A stretch of 64,000 bases of DNA from Streptomyces spinosisporus (GTDB lineage: Bacteria > Actinomycetota > Actinomycetes > Streptomycetales > Streptomycetaceae): NCBI RefSeq assembly GCF_022698145.1, contig NZ_JALDAX010000004.1, positions 434,001 through 498,000 on the forward strand, read 5' to 3'. Below are positions 21,593 through 32,127 of the stretch, piece after piece. The position numbers and the translations under genes were made by a program. Below the pieces are notes generated by a model. That model saw only the letters and a list, made by a program, of their open reading frames with translations, was not told the DNA's origin and did no database searches. How positions within the stretch are numbered: position 1 is the first letter of the stretch; each line of letters starts with the position of its first letter.

Positions 21593-22723
21593 TCAGCCGC
21601 TGAGCCGCACTGGCATGATCAGGTACTTGTAGGCCTCGTCCGCCTCCGCGTCCAGAGCAGGCTTGCCGCTCAGCAGCGCGGGCTTCGTGGAGGTCGTGAA
21701 CGACAGCTGGGCCACCGGGGAGTCGATCGCGCTCAGGCCGTCCAGCAGGAAGGTCGGGTTGAAGGCGATGGAGATGTCGTCGCCCTCCAGCTGGGCGTCC
21801 ACCCTTTCCACAGCCTGTGCGTCGTCGCTGGAGCCGGCCTCCAGGATGAGCACACCCTGCTCGAAGCTGAGGCGCACCGGGGTGTTGCGCTCGGCGACCA
21901 GGGCCACGCGCTTGACGGCCTCCACGAAGGGGGCGGTCTCGATCACGGCGACCGAGTTGAACTCCGTCGGGAACAGCGTGCGGTACTTCGGGAGGTCGCC
22001 CTCCAGCAGGCGGGTCGTCGTACGTCGTCCGGCGCCCTCGAAGCCGATCAGGCCCTCGCCCGCACCCGAGCCGGACAGCGCCAGGATCACGCTGTCGCCG
22101 CTGGTCAGCGCCTTGGCAGTGTCCAGGAGCGTCTTGGCGGGCACCAGGGCGACCGCGGAGGCCTCCGGGTTCTCCGGCTTCCACAGGAACTCGCGGACCG
22201 CGAAGCGGTAGCGGTCGGTGGAGGCCAGCGTGACGGTGTCGCCCTCGATCTCGATGCGCACACCGGTCAGGACGGGCAGCGTGTCGTCACGGCCGGCGGC
22301 GATGGCCACCTGGGAGGCGGCGGAGGCGAAGACCTCACCGGGGACGGTGCCCGTGGCGTTCGGCATCTGCGGCAGTGCCGGGTACTCCTCCACAGGCAGG
22401 GTGTGGAGTGTGAAGCGCGAGGAGCCGCAGACCACGGTCGCCCGTACACCGTCTGTGGAAATCTCCACCGGGCGGTTGGGAAGAGCGCGGCAGATGTCGG
22501 CGAGCAGCCGGCCGGAGACGAGGACGGTGCCCTCCTCCTCGACCTCCGCCTCCACGGACACGCGCGCGGAGACCTCGTAGTCGAAGCTGGACAGGCTCAG
22601 GGCGCCGTCCTCGGCCTTCAGCAGAAGGCCGGCGAGGACAGGCGCCGGCGGACGGGCCGGGAGGCTGCGCGCCGCCCAGGCCACTGCCTCCGCGAGTACG
22701 TCGCGTTCCACCCGGATCTTCAC
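21593..22723 (-). CDS. dnaN: DNA polymerase III sliding clamp (beta subunit)
   Basis: A 376-aa ring-forming clamp with three similar beta domains. The N-terminus VKIRVERDVLAEAVAWAARS is characteristic, and the C-terminus ends YKYLIMPVRLSG, the typical LMPxR motif. The GTG start at 22723 is chosen by family likeness; the longer 530-residue frame runs through oriC and is an artefact. It is transcribed away from oriC. Confidence 0.98.
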   Translation of the reverse strand: MKIRVERDVLAEAVAWAARSLPARPPAPVLAGLLLKAEDGALSLSSFDYEVSARVSVEAEVEEEGTVLVSGRLLADICRALPNRPVEISTDGVRATVVCGSSRFTLHTLPVEEYPALPQMPNATGTVPGEVFASAASQVAIAAGRDDTLPVLTGVRIEIEGDTVTLASTDRYRFAVREFLWKPENPEASAVALVPAKTLLDTAKALTSGDSVILALSGSGAGEGLIGFEGAGRRTTTRLLEGDLPKYRTLFPTEFNSVAVIETAPFVEAVKRVALVAERNTPVRLSFEQGVLILEAGSSDDAQAVERVDAQLEGDDISIAFNPTFLLDGLSAIDSPVAQLSFTTSTKPALLSGKPALDAEADEAYKYLIMPVRLSG

Positions 22724-23591
22724 TGTTGCCGCCTCCTGCTGTTGCCGGCGCTTCTCGCCCTGCCTGGCTCCGTCGTCTGTCTCGGTGTCGTCGGTCCCTG
22801 TGAAGGGAAGGACACCGGGGAACAGTCTGACGCACCGCACTGACAGTAGGTGCCTCTCGGGGTCAAGTCGTGACGAGGGACAGCCGGGCACCGGACGGCG
22901 AGTTGTGCACAGGACCCTCTTCGAAGCGACTTTCTCCCTCTCTCTGGTTGGGAGTAGTAGTAGGGGCTGTGGAAACCGTGGATAACCTCGTTTGCCCAGC
23001 TCAGGGCCGAGATTTTGTCCACCGGCCCTGTGGGCGGAGGCAGTGGACAACTCCGGGGTTCTGTGGAGAACAGAAAGTTCTGCACACCCCGTGCACAGCC
23101 TGAGGCGACTTCTCCCCAGCCTCGTCCCCAGCTTTGACCGGCTTTCCCACAGCCCGCCCCGGCAGCTTCGTGTGACGCCTTTCACTCGACACGGTGATCA
23201 GGCGCGTCGTGTTGCCGAACAGTGGACAGCGCTGTGGAGAAGCGGCCGATCGCTGGGGACAACCGGGCCCAGCCTGTGGGTTGTCCGTGGACAACTTTGC
23301 GCACAGCCTGTGGATCACTTCGCTGTCCACAGTCTGTGGAGATCCTTCGTCCACGAATCCACAGCCACCTGACCTGGCGCGACGGGTACTGAACAGGTGT
23401 CCTGTGGATCGTGATCTGGACAACTTCGCGGTCCCCAGGATGTGGAAGGAAAAAAGTGCCGCAATCTGTGGAGAGAGACCGTAACCCGGCAGGTAATCGA
23501 ACAGCGGCCCGCGGCGACACGACGAAGGGCGCCCACCGGATCTCCTCCGGGGGCGCCCTGTGGACGTGTCCTGGACGGACCTGTGCCGTCG
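22724..23591. other. oriC: Chromosomal replication origin oriC
   Basis: 868 bp between dnaN and dnaA without a convincing gene. About 20 DnaA-box-like 9-mers form two groups. Left group: 22903, 22968, 22977, 23015, 23042, 23062. Right group: 23221, 23233, 23254, 23281, 23286, 23309, 23323, 23335, 23347, 23355, 23403, 23415, 23467, 23559. The spacer 23071-23220 is nearly empty. None is a perfect TTGTCCACA; most have one or two mismatches. A short A-rich run sits near 23445-23457. This matches Streptomyces oriC layout. Confidence 0.95.
23526..23559 (-). terminator. Terminator after dnaA, inside oriC edge
   Basis: GC-rich hairpin with arms AGGGCGCCC and GGGCGCCCT and an inner CCGGA/TCCGG stem, just past the dnaA stop on the minus strand. 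Confidence 0.7.
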
Positions 23592-25574
23592 TCAGCCGTT
23601 CTTGATGCGGTTCGTCAGCTCCGTCACCTGGTTGTAGATGGAGCGCCGCTCGGCCATCAGATTGCGGATCTTGCGGTCCGCGTGCATCACCGTGGTGTGG
23701 TCGCGGCCGCCGAACAGCGCGCCGATCTTCGGCAGGGAGAGGTCCGTCAGCTCCCGGCAGAGGTACATGGCGATCTGGCGGGCCGTCACCAGGGCGCGGC
23801 CGCGCGAGGTTCCGCACAGGTCCTCGACCGTGAGCCCGAAGTAGTCGGCGGTCGCGCTCATGATGGCCGTGGAGGTGATCTCGGGGGCCGAGTCCTCCCC
23901 GCCGGGGATCAGGTCCTTGAGGACGATCTCCGTCAGGCCCAGGTCGACCGGCTGCCGGTTGAGGGAGGCGAAGGCGGTCACCCGGATCAGCGCGCCCTCC
24001 AGCTCCCGGATGTTGCGCGAGATGCGGGAGGCGATGAACTCCAGCACCTCCGGTGGGGCGTTGAGCTGTTCCTGCACCGCCTTCTTGCGCAGGATCGCGA
24101 TACGCGTCTCCAGCTCGGGCGGCTGGACGTCGGTGATCAGACCCCACTCGAAGCGGTTGCGCAGCCGGTCCTCCAGCGTCACCAGCTGCTTGGGCGGCCG
24201 GTCGCTGGAGAGCACGATCTGCTTGTTCGCGTTGTGGAGCGTGTTGAAGGTGTGGAAGAACTCCTCCTGCGTCGACTCCTTGTCCGCCAGGAACTGGATG
24301 TCGTCGACGAGCAGGATGTCCATCTCGCGGTAGCGCTTGCGGAAGCTGTCGCCCTTGCCGTCGCGGATGGAGTTGATGAACTCGTTGGTGAACTCCTCGG
24401 AGCTCACGTACCGCACGCGCGTGCCCGGGTAGAGGCTGCGGGCGTAGTGCCCGATGGCGTGCAGCAGGTGCGTCTTGCCGAGCCCCGACTCCCCGTAGAT
24501 GAACAGGGGGTTGTAGGCCTTCGCGGGTGCCTCGGCGACGGCGACCGCGGCCGCGTGCGCGAAGCGGTTGGAGGCGCCGATGACGAACGTGTCGAAGAGG
24601 TACTTCGGGTTCAGGCGCGCGGTGGGTTCACCGGGGCCGGGTGCCGGCGCGGGCTGTGCGGCCAGCGGGCCGGGGGCGCCGGAGGCGGGCAGGTTGGGGC
24701 CGACGGGGCCGCCCCGGTGGACGTGCCCGGAGCCGGTCGCCTGCTCGGGCAGCTCCCGGCGGGCGTCACGCTGGTCGTAGTCCTGGCGCGACTGGTCGTA
24801 GTCGGAGCGCTGCTGCTCGTACTCGGAGCGCTGACCGTCGTAGGAGGGACGCTCCATCGGCTGCGGCCGGTAGTCCTGGGAGGACGGGGCGTACGTGTCC
24901 TGGGTCTGTGATCCGTACGAGTCCTGTCCGGACTGCCCGTACGAGTCCTGGGACGGCGAGGCGTACGGATCCCGCTCGGGGAAGCCGAGGCGCTGCTGCT
25001 GCCAGCTGTACTCGTCCTGTGAGGGGCGCGGCCAGGAGCCGGGCTCGGGGCGCTGGTATTCGGACGGGTAGGCCGGGCGCGCGGTGGGGAGCTGGTCCGT
25101 GCGGGGATGCGGCAGCTGCTCGGGGCGGGGGTGGGGAAGCTGGTCGCCGGGGGCGCCGGGGAGCTGCTCGGAGCGGCCGGGCCGGTGGTCGTCGCCGCGG
25201 TGGCGGCCGTAGCCCTCGTACTGACCGGAGGGGAGCTCGGGCTCCTCGTAGCGCTGCTGGGAGCGGGCCGGGGGCGCGGGCGGGCCGGCGGGCTCGCCCG
25301 CGGAGTCGTCGACGGTGATCGCGATGCGGATCGGGCGGCCGCACTCGCGGCTCAGCGTCTCGCTGACGATCGGGGCGAGCCGGCCCTCCAGGACGCCCTT
25401 GGCGAATTCGTTCGGAACGGCGAGCAGTGCGGTGTCGGCGACCAGCGCGAGCGGCTGGCAGCGGCGGATCCAGTGCTCGTCCTTCGTCTCCACTCCCTGC
25501 CCGCGACCCTCACCGAGAAGTTGCTCGAGTACTCGTGGCCACACTGCGGCAAGATCGGCAGGTACGTCAGCCAC
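23592..25574 (-). CDS. dnaA: Chromosomal replication initiator DnaA
   Basis: A 660-aa AAA+ initiator binding DnaA boxes and opening oriC. Domain I is at about 1-90. Domain II is unusually long (about 90-310), a Pro/Gln/Tyr-rich flexible region typical of Streptomyces. Domain III has Walker [14 protein letters not shown] and Walker [10 protein letters not shown]. Domain IV has the DNA-binding helix [14 protein letters not shown]. It starts with GTG. Boxes upstream of the gene (25712-25732) suggest autoregulation. Confidence 0.98.
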   Translation of the reverse strand: MADVPADLAAVWPRVLEQLLGEGRGQGVETKDEHWIRRCQPLALVADTALLAVPNEFAKGVLEGRLAPIVSETLSRECGRPIRIAITVDDSAGEPAGPPAPPARSQQRYEEPELPSGQYEGYGRHRGDDHRPGRSEQLPGAPGDQLPHPRPEQLPHPRTDQLPTARPAYPSEYQRPEPGSWPRPSQDEYSWQQQRLGFPERDPYASPSQDSYGQSGQDSYGSQTQDTYAPSSQDYRPQPMERPSYDGQRSEYEQQRSDYDQSRQDYDQRDARRELPEQATGSGHVHRGGPVGPNLPASGAPGPLAAQPAPAPGPGEPTARLNPKYLFDTFVIGASNRFAHAAAVAVAEAPAKAYNPLFIYGESGLGKTHLLHAIGHYARSLYPGTRVRYVSSEEFTNEFINSIRDGKGDSFRKRYREMDILLVDDIQFLADKESTQEEFFHTFNTLHNANKQIVLSSDRPPKQLVTLEDRLRNRFEWGLITDVQPPELETRIAILRKKAVQEQLNAPPEVLEFIASRISRNIRELEGALIRVTAFASLNRQPVDLGLTEIVLKDLIPGGEDSAPEITSTAIMSATADYFGLTVEDLCGTSRGRALVTARQIAMYLCRELTDLSLPKIGALFGGRDHTTVMHADRKIRNLMAERRSIYNQVTELTNRIKNG

Positions 25575-25711
25575 AGGGCACGCTCTCTCACGGGGGTCCC
25601 ACGAACGTGTGGTTCTGGGACGAGTCGGGATTCAAATGGGGTGGAGCAGGTAGAGGGGAACGAATCGGAGTTCAGCCACGGTAGTCAGGGCGACGGGTGC
25701 GGTTCAAGTTG

Positions 25712-25732
25712 TTGTCCCCAGCCTGTGGATAG
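25712..25732. promoter_or_regulatory. Paired DnaA boxes in dnaA promoter region
   Basis: TTGTCCCCA (25712-25720) and TGTGGATAG (25724-25732), facing each other 3 bp apart, each one mismatch from a strong box. They lie in the 377-bp region between dnaA and rpmH, which holds the divergent promoters. Autoregulation of dnaA by such boxes is known in Streptomyces. Confidence 0.7.
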
Positions 25733-25951
25733 TGTCTCTCAGTGACCACTGGTTTGACCGGATGGCGTAGCCCCGCGTACCGTAACCAGGTCGAGTTGTC
25801 GATGGCTGCTGCCGCCTGCCTCCGAAGGGCACAGATCGCGTCAGGTGATCGGGAAGCGGTGCACTCGGGCGTAACTGCGAGCTACTCGTGGGCGCACGGT
25901 GACAGCCAGCACGGCATTCGCAACCACCGATTTGACTTCTGGAGCCCCCGA

Positions 25952-26089
25952 GTGAGCAAGCGCACCTTCCAGCCGAACAACCGTCGTCGTGCCAAGACCC
26001 ACGGCTTCCGCCTGCGGATGCGCACGCGTGCCGGTCGCGCGATTCTCGCGAACCGTCGCGCCAAGGGCCGCGCCAGCCTGTCCGCCTGA
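25952..26089 (+). CDS. rpmH: 50S ribosomal protein L34
   Basis: A 45-aa basic ribosomal protein ([20 protein letters not shown], ending in the conserved [12 protein letters not shown]). It starts with GTG and has GGAGCC upstream. It is the first gene of the rightward rpmH-rnpA-yidD-yidC-khpB group, divergent from dnaA as in most bacteria. Confidence 0.98.
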   Translation: MSKRTFQPNNRRRAKTHGFRLRMRTRAGRAILANRRAKGRASLSA

Positions 26090-26110
26090 TCCCGGTCAGG
26101 TCATGCCGTC

Positions 26111-26482
26111 GTGCTGCCCACCGAGAACCGGCTGAGGCGGCGCGAGGACTTCGCGACCGCGGTACGACGCGGGCGTCGGGCAGGTCGCCCGACCCTCGTC
26201 GTCCACCTTCGTAGCGGTGCCACGGACCCGCACGCGCCTGGGGAGAGCGCTTCCCCGACGCGTGCGGGTTTCGTCGTGAGCAAAGCCGTGGGAGGCGCGG
26301 TCGTACGCAACAAGGTCAAGCGCAGGTTGCGTCATCTGATGCGGGACCGAGTGGCCCTGTTGCCCCCCGGTAGCCTGGTAGTCGTACGAGCGCTACCCGG
26401 TGCGGGTGACGCCGACCATGCACAACTGGCCCAAGACCTGGATGCCGCCATCGAGCGGCTGCTGGGAGGGGGCGCGCGATGA
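26111..26482 (+). CDS. rnpA: Ribonuclease P protein component
   Basis: A 123-aa basic protein partner of RNase P RNA, which matures tRNA 5' ends. It has the conserved RNR-like signature [19 protein letters not shown]. It starts with GTG 21 bp after rpmH and overlaps yidD by 4 bp. Confidence 0.96.
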   Translation: MLPTENRLRRREDFATAVRRGRRAGRPTLVVHLRSGATDPHAPGESASPTRAGFVVSKAVGGAVVRNKVKRRLRHLMRDRVALLPPGSLVVVRALPGAGDADHAQLAQDLDAAIERLLGGGAR

Positions 26483-26832
26483 AGTACCCGCTGCTGGCTC
26501 TGATCAAGCTGTACCAGTGGACGATCAGTCCACTCCTCGGGCCGGTGTGCAAGTACTACCCGTCGTGTTCCCACTACGGCTATACGGCCATCGACCGGCA
26601 CGGCGCGATCAAGGGCACGGCGCTCACGGCCTGGCGCATCCTTCGATGCAATCCGTGGTCGCTGGGCGGCGTGGACCATGTTCCGCCGCGCAAGCGCCCG
26701 CGATGGCACGAAATGCTGCGCAACTCCTGGCGCGCACGCAAGGGCGGGCCCTCCGCCGCCGATTCGGCCACCGAAGGAAGCGTTCCTTCGAGCCCGGCCG
26801 CAGAGACCTCGTCCCATGTCCAAGGAGCATGA
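26479..26832 (+). CDS. yidD: Membrane insertion efficiency factor YidD
   Basis: A 117-aa small protein that aids membrane protein insertion with YidC. Family motifs are present: [27 protein letters not shown] and [10 protein letters not shown]...GGVDHVP. The tail beyond residue 90 is low complexity. It overlaps rnpA and ends 3 bp before yidC. Confidence 0.95.
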   Translation: MKYPLLALIKLYQWTISPLLGPVCKYYPSCSHYGYTAIDRHGAIKGTALTAWRILRCNPWSLGGVDHVPPRKRPRWHEMLRNSWRARKGGPSAADSATEGSVPSSPAAETSSHVQGA

Positions 26833-26835
26833 TTA

Positions 26836-28116
26836 GTGGACACGATTGCCAGCCTCTTCAGCTTCATCACGACACCCGTCTCATGGGTCATCGTCCAGTT
26901 CCACTCCGTGTACGGGAAGATCTTCGGTCCCGACACGGGCTGGGCCTGGGGCCTGTCCATCGTGTCCCTGGTGATTCTGATCCGTATCTGCCTGATCCCG
27001 CTCTTCGTGAAGCAGATCAAGGCGACCCGGGCCATGCAGACGCTGCAGCCCGAGATGAAGAAGATCCAGGAGCGCTACAAGAGCGACAAGCAGCGCCAGT
27101 CCGAAGAGATGATGAAGCTGTACAAGGAGACGGGCACCAACCCGCTCTCCTCGTGCCTTCCCATCCTGGCGCAGTCGCCGTTCTTCTTCGCCCTGTATCA
27201 CGTGCTGAACGGCATCGCGACGGGCAAGACGATCGGCGTCATCGACGATCAGCTGCTCGCCAGCGCCCGTAAGGCGCACATCTTCGGTGCCCCGCTCGCC
27301 GCGAAGTTCACGGACAGCTCGGACAAGGTCGCCCAGCTGGGCGCCACGCTGACCGACGTCCGTGTCGTCACCGCCATCATGATCGTCCTGATGTCGGCGT
27401 CGCAGTTCTACACGCAGCGTCAGCTGATGACGAAGAACGTCGACACCACGGTGAAGACGCCGTTCATGCAGCAGCAGAAGATGCTGATGTACGTCTTCCC
27501 GGTCATGTTCGCCGTCTTCGGCATCAACTTCCCGGTCGGTGTCCTCGTCTACTGGCTGACCACCAACGTGTGGACCATGGGCCAGCAGATGTACGTCATC
27601 CACAACAACCCGACCCCGGGCTCCAAGGCTCAGGCCGCCTACCTCGAGCGCCTCCTCAAGCACGTCACGCACCACGGCAGGACCCGCCGGCGCAGTGAGC
27701 GGACCATCGTCAAGGCGATCGTGGCCAAGGGCCGTGACCGCAACGAGTTCGAGCGCAAGTTCATCAACGCCCTGAACAAGTCGGGCCTCGCGGCCCAGGC
27801 CGACGGCAGCGTGGTGAAGAGCGAGAACGCCGTCGCTGCCCAGACCGAGGACGGTACGCCCACGAGCGGCACCGCCGCCCCCAAGCGTCAGCAGCCCAAG
27901 CGTCAGTCGAAGGCCCAGCGCCAGTCCGGCGCCACGAAGCCGGCCGACTCCGGATCGCCCACGTCGCTGAGCAAGTCCGACCAGCCCGAGGACGCCAAGC
28001 CGGCCTCCGCTGCCAAGAAGGCTCAGCCGAAGCAGCCCGGCAGCGGCACCCGCAGCAAGGCCCAGTCCGGGCAGCGCAAGGGCCCGCAGCGCCCCAAGTC
28101 CCCGTCCAAGAAGTAA
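26836..28116 (+). CDS. yidC: Membrane protein insertase YidC
   Basis: A 426-aa Oxa1/YidC insertase that integrates membrane proteins with or without Sec. The hydrophobic segments fit the gram-positive type: about 3-20, 35-55 ([20 protein letters not shown]), 100-120, 175-195 and 215-240, with the conserved charged groove Arg in segment two. After about 275 the tail is long and basic, rich in Lys, Gln, Ser and Pro, as for ribosome contact. It starts with GTG. Confidence 0.96.
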   Translation: MDTIASLFSFITTPVSWVIVQFHSVYGKIFGPDTGWAWGLSIVSLVILIRICLIPLFVKQIKATRAMQTLQPEMKKIQERYKSDKQRQSEEMMKLYKETGTNPLSSCLPILAQSPFFFALYHVLNGIATGKTIGVIDDQLLASARKAHIFGAPLAAKFTDSSDKVAQLGATLTDVRVVTAIMIVLMSASQFYTQRQLMTKNVDTTVKTPFMQQQKMLMYVFPVMFAVFGINFPVGVLVYWLTTNVWTMGQQMYVIHNNPTPGSKAQAAYLERLLKHVTHHGRTRRRSERTIVKAIVAKGRDRNEFERKFINALNKSGLAAQADGSVVKSENAVAAQTEDGTPTSGTAAPKRQQPKRQSKAQRQSGATKPADSGSPTSLSKSDQPEDAKPASAAKKAQPKQPGSGTRSKAQSGQRKGPQRPKSPSKK

Positions 28117-28131
28117 GAAGGAGCCCATCCC

Positions 28132-28644
28132 GTGACGGAAGGCACCACCTCCGCTGCTGCCGAGGGTGCAGACACCCTGACCCGCCTGGAGCAGGAGGGC
28201 GAGATCGCGGCGGACTACCTCGAGGGTCTGCTGGACATCGCCGATCTCGACGGCGACATCGACATGGACGTCGAGGCCGACCGCGCCGCTGTGTCGATCA
28301 TCAGCGACGCGAACAGCCGAGACCTGCAGAAGCTGGTCGGCCGTGACGGTGAGGTGCTGGAGGCACTCCAGGAGCTCACGCGACTGGCGGTGCACCGGGA
28401 GACCGGCGACCGCAGCCGGCTGATGCTGGACATCGCGGGCTACCGGGCCAAGAAGCGTGCCGAGCTCTCCGAGCTGGGTGCCAAGGCGGCCGCGGAGGTC
28501 AAGAACACCGGCGAGCCGGTGAAGATGAAGCCGATGACGCCCTTCGAGCGCAAGGTCGTGCACGACGCGGTCAAGGCCGCTGGTCTGCGCAGCGAGTCCG
28601 AGGGCGAGGAGCCGCAGCGCTTCGTCGTCGTGCTTCCCGCCTGA
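28132..28644 (+). CDS. khpB: RNA-binding protein KhpB (Jag), KH and R3H domains
   Basis: A 170-aa RNA-binding protein. It has a KH-like domain (about 50-115, with GRDGEVLEALQELT) and an R3H domain (about 115-165, with MTPFERKVVHDAV). It lacks the N-terminal Jag domain of firmicutes. It starts with GTG 15 bp after yidC. A terminator follows it. Confidence 0.93.
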   Translation: MTEGTTSAAAEGADTLTRLEQEGEIAADYLEGLLDIADLDGDIDMDVEADRAAVSIISDANSRDLQKLVGRDGEVLEALQELTRLAVHRETGDRSRLMLDIAGYRAKKRAELSELGAKAAAEVKNTGEPVKMKPMTPFERKVVHDAVKAAGLRSESEGEEPQRFVVVLPA

Positions 28645-28662
28645 TCGGTTCGTAGGTTCCCC

Positions 28663-28689
28663 GGCCCCGTCTGTTGCGCAGGCGGGGCC
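28663..28689 (+). terminator. Terminator after khpB
   Basis: GGCCCCGTCTG pairs with CAGGCGGGGCC (one G-T) over a 5-nt loop. Confidence 0.75.
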
Positions 28690-28759
28690 GAACTTTGTCA
28701 GCCTGATAGTTCTGTTGGCCGGCGCGGATGCGCTGAAGCGGTACGGAAGGACGGTCCCC

Positions 28760-29476
28760 GTGACGGAGGCAGCGGAACTCCCCCCTGCGCCCGAGCAGGC
28801 GCGTGAGGTGTTCGGCGATCGCTACGCGGACGCCGTCCGCTACGCGGAGCTGCTCGCTGAGGCGGGTGTGCAGCGCGGGCTGATCGGCCCGCGTGAGGTT
28901 CCCCGTCTGTGGGAGCGGCACATGCTGAACTGTGCGGTGCTGTCCGAGGTCGTACCCGAGGGGGTGACCGTGTGCGACGTCGGTTCGGGCGCCGGGCTGC
29001 CGGGCATCCCTCTGGCGCTCGTCCGGGAGGACCTGAAGATCACGCTGCTGGAGCCGTTGCTGCGGCGCACGAACTTCCTCACCGAGGTCGTCGAGCTGCT
29101 GGGCCTGGACCATGTGACGGTCGTCCGCGGCCGCGCCGAGGAGGTCATGGGCAAGGTGCCGCCGGTCCATGTCGTGACGGCACGGGCCGTGGCACCCCTG
29201 GACCGCTTGGCCACATGGGGCATTCCGCTGCTGCGGCCCTACGGAGAGATGCTCGCCCTCAAGGGGGACACCGCTGAGGAAGAGCTCAAGAGCGCGGCCA
29301 CGGCGCTGAGCAAGCTCGGTGCGGTGGAGACGTCCATCCTCCATGTGGGCGAGGGAGTGGTGGATCCTCTGTCCACGGTGGTGCGGGTCGAGGTCGGGGA
29401 GAGCCCTGGCGGTGTGCGCTTCGCTGCGAAGAAGGCCAAGGCTGCTCGCACGGGGCGGACTCGCCGTCGCCGTTGA
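28760..29476 (+). CDS. rsmG: 16S rRNA (guanine-527-N7)-methyltransferase RsmG
   Basis: A 238-aa methyltransferase modifying 16S rRNA; loss gives low-level streptomycin resistance. The SAM-binding motif VCDVGSGAGLPGIPLAL is clear. The GTG start (VTEAAELPP) has GGAAGGACGG upstream; an earlier frame start is possible. The tail is basic. Placed before parAB as usual. Confidence 0.95.
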   Translation: MTEAAELPPAPEQAREVFGDRYADAVRYAELLAEAGVQRGLIGPREVPRLWERHMLNCAVLSEVVPEGVTVCDVGSGAGLPGIPLALVREDLKITLLEPLLRRTNFLTEVVELLGLDHVTVVRGRAEEVMGKVPPVHVVTARAVAPLDRLATWGIPLLRPYGEMLALKGDTAEEELKSAATALSKLGAVETSILHVGEGVVDPLSTVVRVEVGESPGGVRFAAKKAKAARTGRTRRRR

Positions 29477-29569
29477 CGCGGCCTGACGACGAGACGTACT
29501 CCACACAAGCTGCCAAACCTACACACGCCGGAGTGTCGCGACAGTTCGGCCACCGCGGCTGTGCATCGT

Positions 29570-29583
29570 GTTTCACGTGAAAC
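29570..29583. promoter_or_regulatory. parS: parS centromere site (perfect)
   Basis: GTTTCACGTGAAAC in the rsmG-parA intergenic region. The region 29477-29774 also has two weak DnaA-box-like sequences (29712-29720, 29730-29738) and probably the parAB promoters. Confidence 0.93.
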
Positions 29584-29774
29584 GTCGCTCACTGTTGCAC
29601 GGCATCATCAGTCGCGGCCGCGCTGCGGCCGAACCCCGCGACCGCAAGCCTCTTGGTTCACTGGAAGAGGCGCCCACCCACACCGCTCGACCCCACTCAA
29701 GGGGTACAGAGATTTCCACAGAGGTGGATTTCTCCACAGAACAACAGGCCTCACTGGTTCACGACCCCGAAGAC

Positions 29775-30848
29775 ATGGGAGGCTCTGTTCATTGCGAGCC
29801 TGAAGTCGAGGAGAGTGAATCCTTGCGGTCCGACGCCAACATCGCGGGACCGATGACCGATCCGGTCCCCGGTCCCCGTACCGAGTCGATCGGGGAGGAT
29901 GTTTCACGTGAAACACCGCCCCCGATGGACGACACTCCGATCGGTCGTGCTGCCCAACTGGCGGTGGAGGCTCTGGGACGTGCCGGCGAGGGTCTGCCGC
30001 GGCCCGAGCAGACACGCGTCATGGTGGTCGCCAACCAGAAGGGCGGCGTCGGCAAGACGACGACGACCGTCAACCTTGCCGCCTCCCTTGCCCTGCACGG
30101 TGGCCGTGTCCTGGTGATCGACCTCGACCCACAGGGCAACGCATCCACCGCGCTGGGGATCGACCATCACGCCGAAGTCCCGTCCATCTACGACGTCCTG
30201 GTCGAAAGCAAACCGCTCGCGGAAGTCGTCCAGCCGGTCCCGGATGTCGAGGGTCTCTTCTGTGCCCCCGCCACGATCGATCTCGCCGGTGCAGAGATCG
30301 AGCTGGTGTCCCTGGTGGCGCGCGAGAGCAGGCTGCAGCGGGCCATCCAGGCCTACGAGCAGCCGCTGGACTACATCCTGATCGACTGCCCACCCTCGCT
30401 CGGCCTGCTGACGGTCAACGCGTTGGTGGCAGGCGCGGAGGTCCTCATCCCGATCCAGTGCGAGTACTACGCGCTGGAGGGCCTGGGACAGCTGTTGCGC
30501 AATGTCGACCTGGTGCGGGGGCACCTCAACCCCGCGCTGCACGTATCGACGATCCTGCTCACCATGTACGACGGCCGGACGCGTCTCGCCTCCCAGGTCG
30601 CCGACGAGGTGCGCAGCCACTTCGGTGAAGAGGTGCTGCGGACGAGCATCCCCCGCTCGGTCCGTATCTCCGAGGCGCCGAGCTATGGCCAGACCGTGCT
30701 GACCTACGATCCGGGTTCGAGCGGTGCGCTGTCCTATCTTGAGGCGGCACGAGAAATCGCGTTGAAGGGTGTCGGCGTCAGCTATGAGGCGCCGCATGCC
30801 CACATCGGCGCCCAGAGCGACCCGAGCATGGTGGAGGGAATGCAGTGA
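29775..30848 (+). CDS. parA: Chromosome partitioning ATPase ParA
   Basis: About 357 aa. A P-loop ATPase that positions origins by interacting with ParB and polar proteins during sporulation. It has the deviant Walker [18 protein letters not shown], a Walker B with DLDPQGN, and the NKP-like segment. About 50-70 residues precede the ATPase. The ATG at 29775 is a family-typical start but has a weak SD. A TTG at 29823 has a strong GAGGAGAG SD 7 nt upstream and could be the real start. A perfect parS (29901) lies within the coding region. It overlaps parB by 4 bp. Confidence 0.95.
   Translation: MGGSVHCEPEVEESESLRSDANIAGPMTDPVPGPRTESIGEDVSRETPPPMDDTPIGRAAQLAVEALGRAGEGLPRPEQTRVMVVANQKGGVGKTTTTVNLAASLALHGGRVLVIDLDPQGNASTALGIDHHAEVPSIYDVLVESKPLAEVVQPVPDVEGLFCAPATIDLAGAEIELVSLVARESRLQRAIQAYEQPLDYILIDCPPSLGLLTVNALVAGAEVLIPIQCEYYALEGLGQLLRNVDLVRGHLNPALHVSTILLTMYDGRTRLASQVADEVRSHFGEEVLRTSIPRSVRISEAPSYGQTVLTYDPGSSGALSYLEAAREIALKGVGVSYEAPHAHIGAQSDPSMVEGMQ
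29901..29914. promoter_or_regulatory. parS: parS centromere site inside parA (perfect)
   Basis: GTTTCACGTGAAAC read in frame as part of Val-Ser-Arg-Glu-Thr codons. Confidence 0.92.
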
Positions 30849-31945
30849 GCGAGCGACGGAGGGGTTTGGGCCGTGGTCTCGGCGCACTGATCCCTGCTGC
30901 ACCGACGGAGAAGACGCCGCCCCCGGCTGCGATGGGGGGCGCTTCTTCTGCGTCTCCGTCGTCGGTCCCGGTGCTGACGAACGAGCGTGGGGTGGCCGCG
31001 GCAAAGGTGGCCACGCTGCCACCTGTTTCACATGAAACCGAGGAGTCGCCCTTCGGCGCCCCCGCGGACACGCCCGCAGCTCCCATGGGCGCGCACTTCG
31101 CGGAGATCCCTCTCGACTCCATCACGCCGAACCCGCGCCAGCCACGTGAGGTCTTCGACGAGGACGCACTGCAGGAACTGGTCACCTCCATTCAGGAGGT
31201 CGGTCTTCTCCAGCCGGTCGTCGTACGGCAGTTGGGTCCCGCTCGCTATGAGCTCATCATGGGCGAGCGGCGCTGGCGGGCCTGCCGTGAGGCCGGACTC
31301 GAGGCGATCCCGGCGATCGTGCGAGCCACCGACGACGAGAAGCTTCTCCTGGACGCCCTCCTGGAGAACCTGCACCGGGCGCAGCTGAACCCGCTGGAAG
31401 AGGCCGCGGCCTACGACCAGCTGCTGAAGGACTTCAACTGCACGCACGACCAGCTCGCCGACCGCATCGGCCGTTCGCGTCCGCAGGTCTCCAACACCCT
31501 GCGTCTGCTGAAGCTTTCGCCGGCGGTCCAGCGCCGGGTGGCGGCCGGGGTTCTCTCCGCCGGCCATGCGAGGGCTCTGCTCTCCGTCGACGACTCGGAG
31601 GAGCAGGACAGGCTGGCTCACCGGATCGTCGCCGAGGGGCTGTCGGTGCGGGCCGTCGAGGAGATCGTGACCCTGATGGGCTCGCGGCCGCAGACGACTC
31701 AGCGCTCCAAGGGCCCGCGGGCCGGTACCCGGGTCTCCCCGGCGCTGTCCGACCTCGCGACCCGTCTCTCGGACCGTTTCGAGACGCGGGTGAAGGTCGA
31801 TCTGGGGCAGAAGAAGGGCAAGATCACCGTCGAGTTCGCGTCCATGGAGGACCTTGAGCGGATCCTCGGGAGCCTCGCTCCCGGCGAAGGACCGGTGCTG
31901 CAGAAGAGCCTTCTGGACGGCGAGTCCGAGGAGATCGAGGACTAG
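30845..31945 (+). CDS. parB: Chromosome partitioning CTPase ParB
   Basis: A 366-aa parS-binding protein forming a sliding CTP-dependent clamp. The N-terminal ParA-activating motif [13 protein letters not shown] is followed by a disordered stretch. The CTPase motifs GERRWRA and [14 protein letters not shown] are present. The HTH is at about 195-240 ([20 protein letters not shown]), and a C-terminal dimer domain follows. The GTG start overlaps parA's stop. A one-mismatch parS (31025) lies inside its N-terminal part. Confidence 0.97.
   Translation: MSERRRGLGRGLGALIPAAPTEKTPPPAAMGGASSASPSSVPVLTNERGVAAAKVATLPPVSHETEESPFGAPADTPAAPMGAHFAEIPLDSITPNPRQPREVFDEDALQELVTSIQEVGLLQPVVVRQLGPARYELIMGERRWRACREAGLEAIPAIVRATDDEKLLLDALLENLHRAQLNPLEEAAAYDQLLKDFNCTHDQLADRIGRSRPQVSNTLRLLKLSPAVQRRVAAGVLSAGHARALLSVDDSEEQDRLAHRIVAEGLSVRAVEEIVTLMGSRPQTTQRSKGPRAGTRVSPALSDLATRLSDRFETRVKVDLGQKKGKITVEFASMEDLERILGSLAPGEGPVLQKSLLDGESEEIED
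31025..31038. promoter_or_regulatory. parS-like site, one mismatch, inside parB
   Basis: GTTTCACATGAAAC, one central change from perfect parS (G to A). It breaks the CACGTG core, so binding may be weaker. Confidence 0.55.
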
Positions 31946-31987
31946 AAGGCTGTGGCCGAAGGGGCGGTTCTGCCCCGTCGGCCGGTG

Positions 31988-32028
31988 GAGCGGGCCGTGT
32001 CCGGTGTGTACCGGAACACGGCCCGCTC
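31988..32028 (+). terminator. Terminator after parB
   Basis: Long stem AGCGGGCCGTGT...ACACGGCCCGCT with an inner CCGGT/ACCGG stem, followed by T-rich DNA. Confidence 0.85.
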
Positions 32029-32127
32029 TTTGCTTTCAGGCGGTATCGATGCAATCGCTTGGTGGATACGATGCGTTCGGGTATGGCGCATCCACCTGGC
32101 AGTACCTCTGAGAGGGAGGCAGGGGCC

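Noticed and set aside
22724..23185. Extension of the dnaN frame into oriC
   Set aside because: The GTG at 22723 fits the family N-terminus; the extension is DnaA-box DNA.
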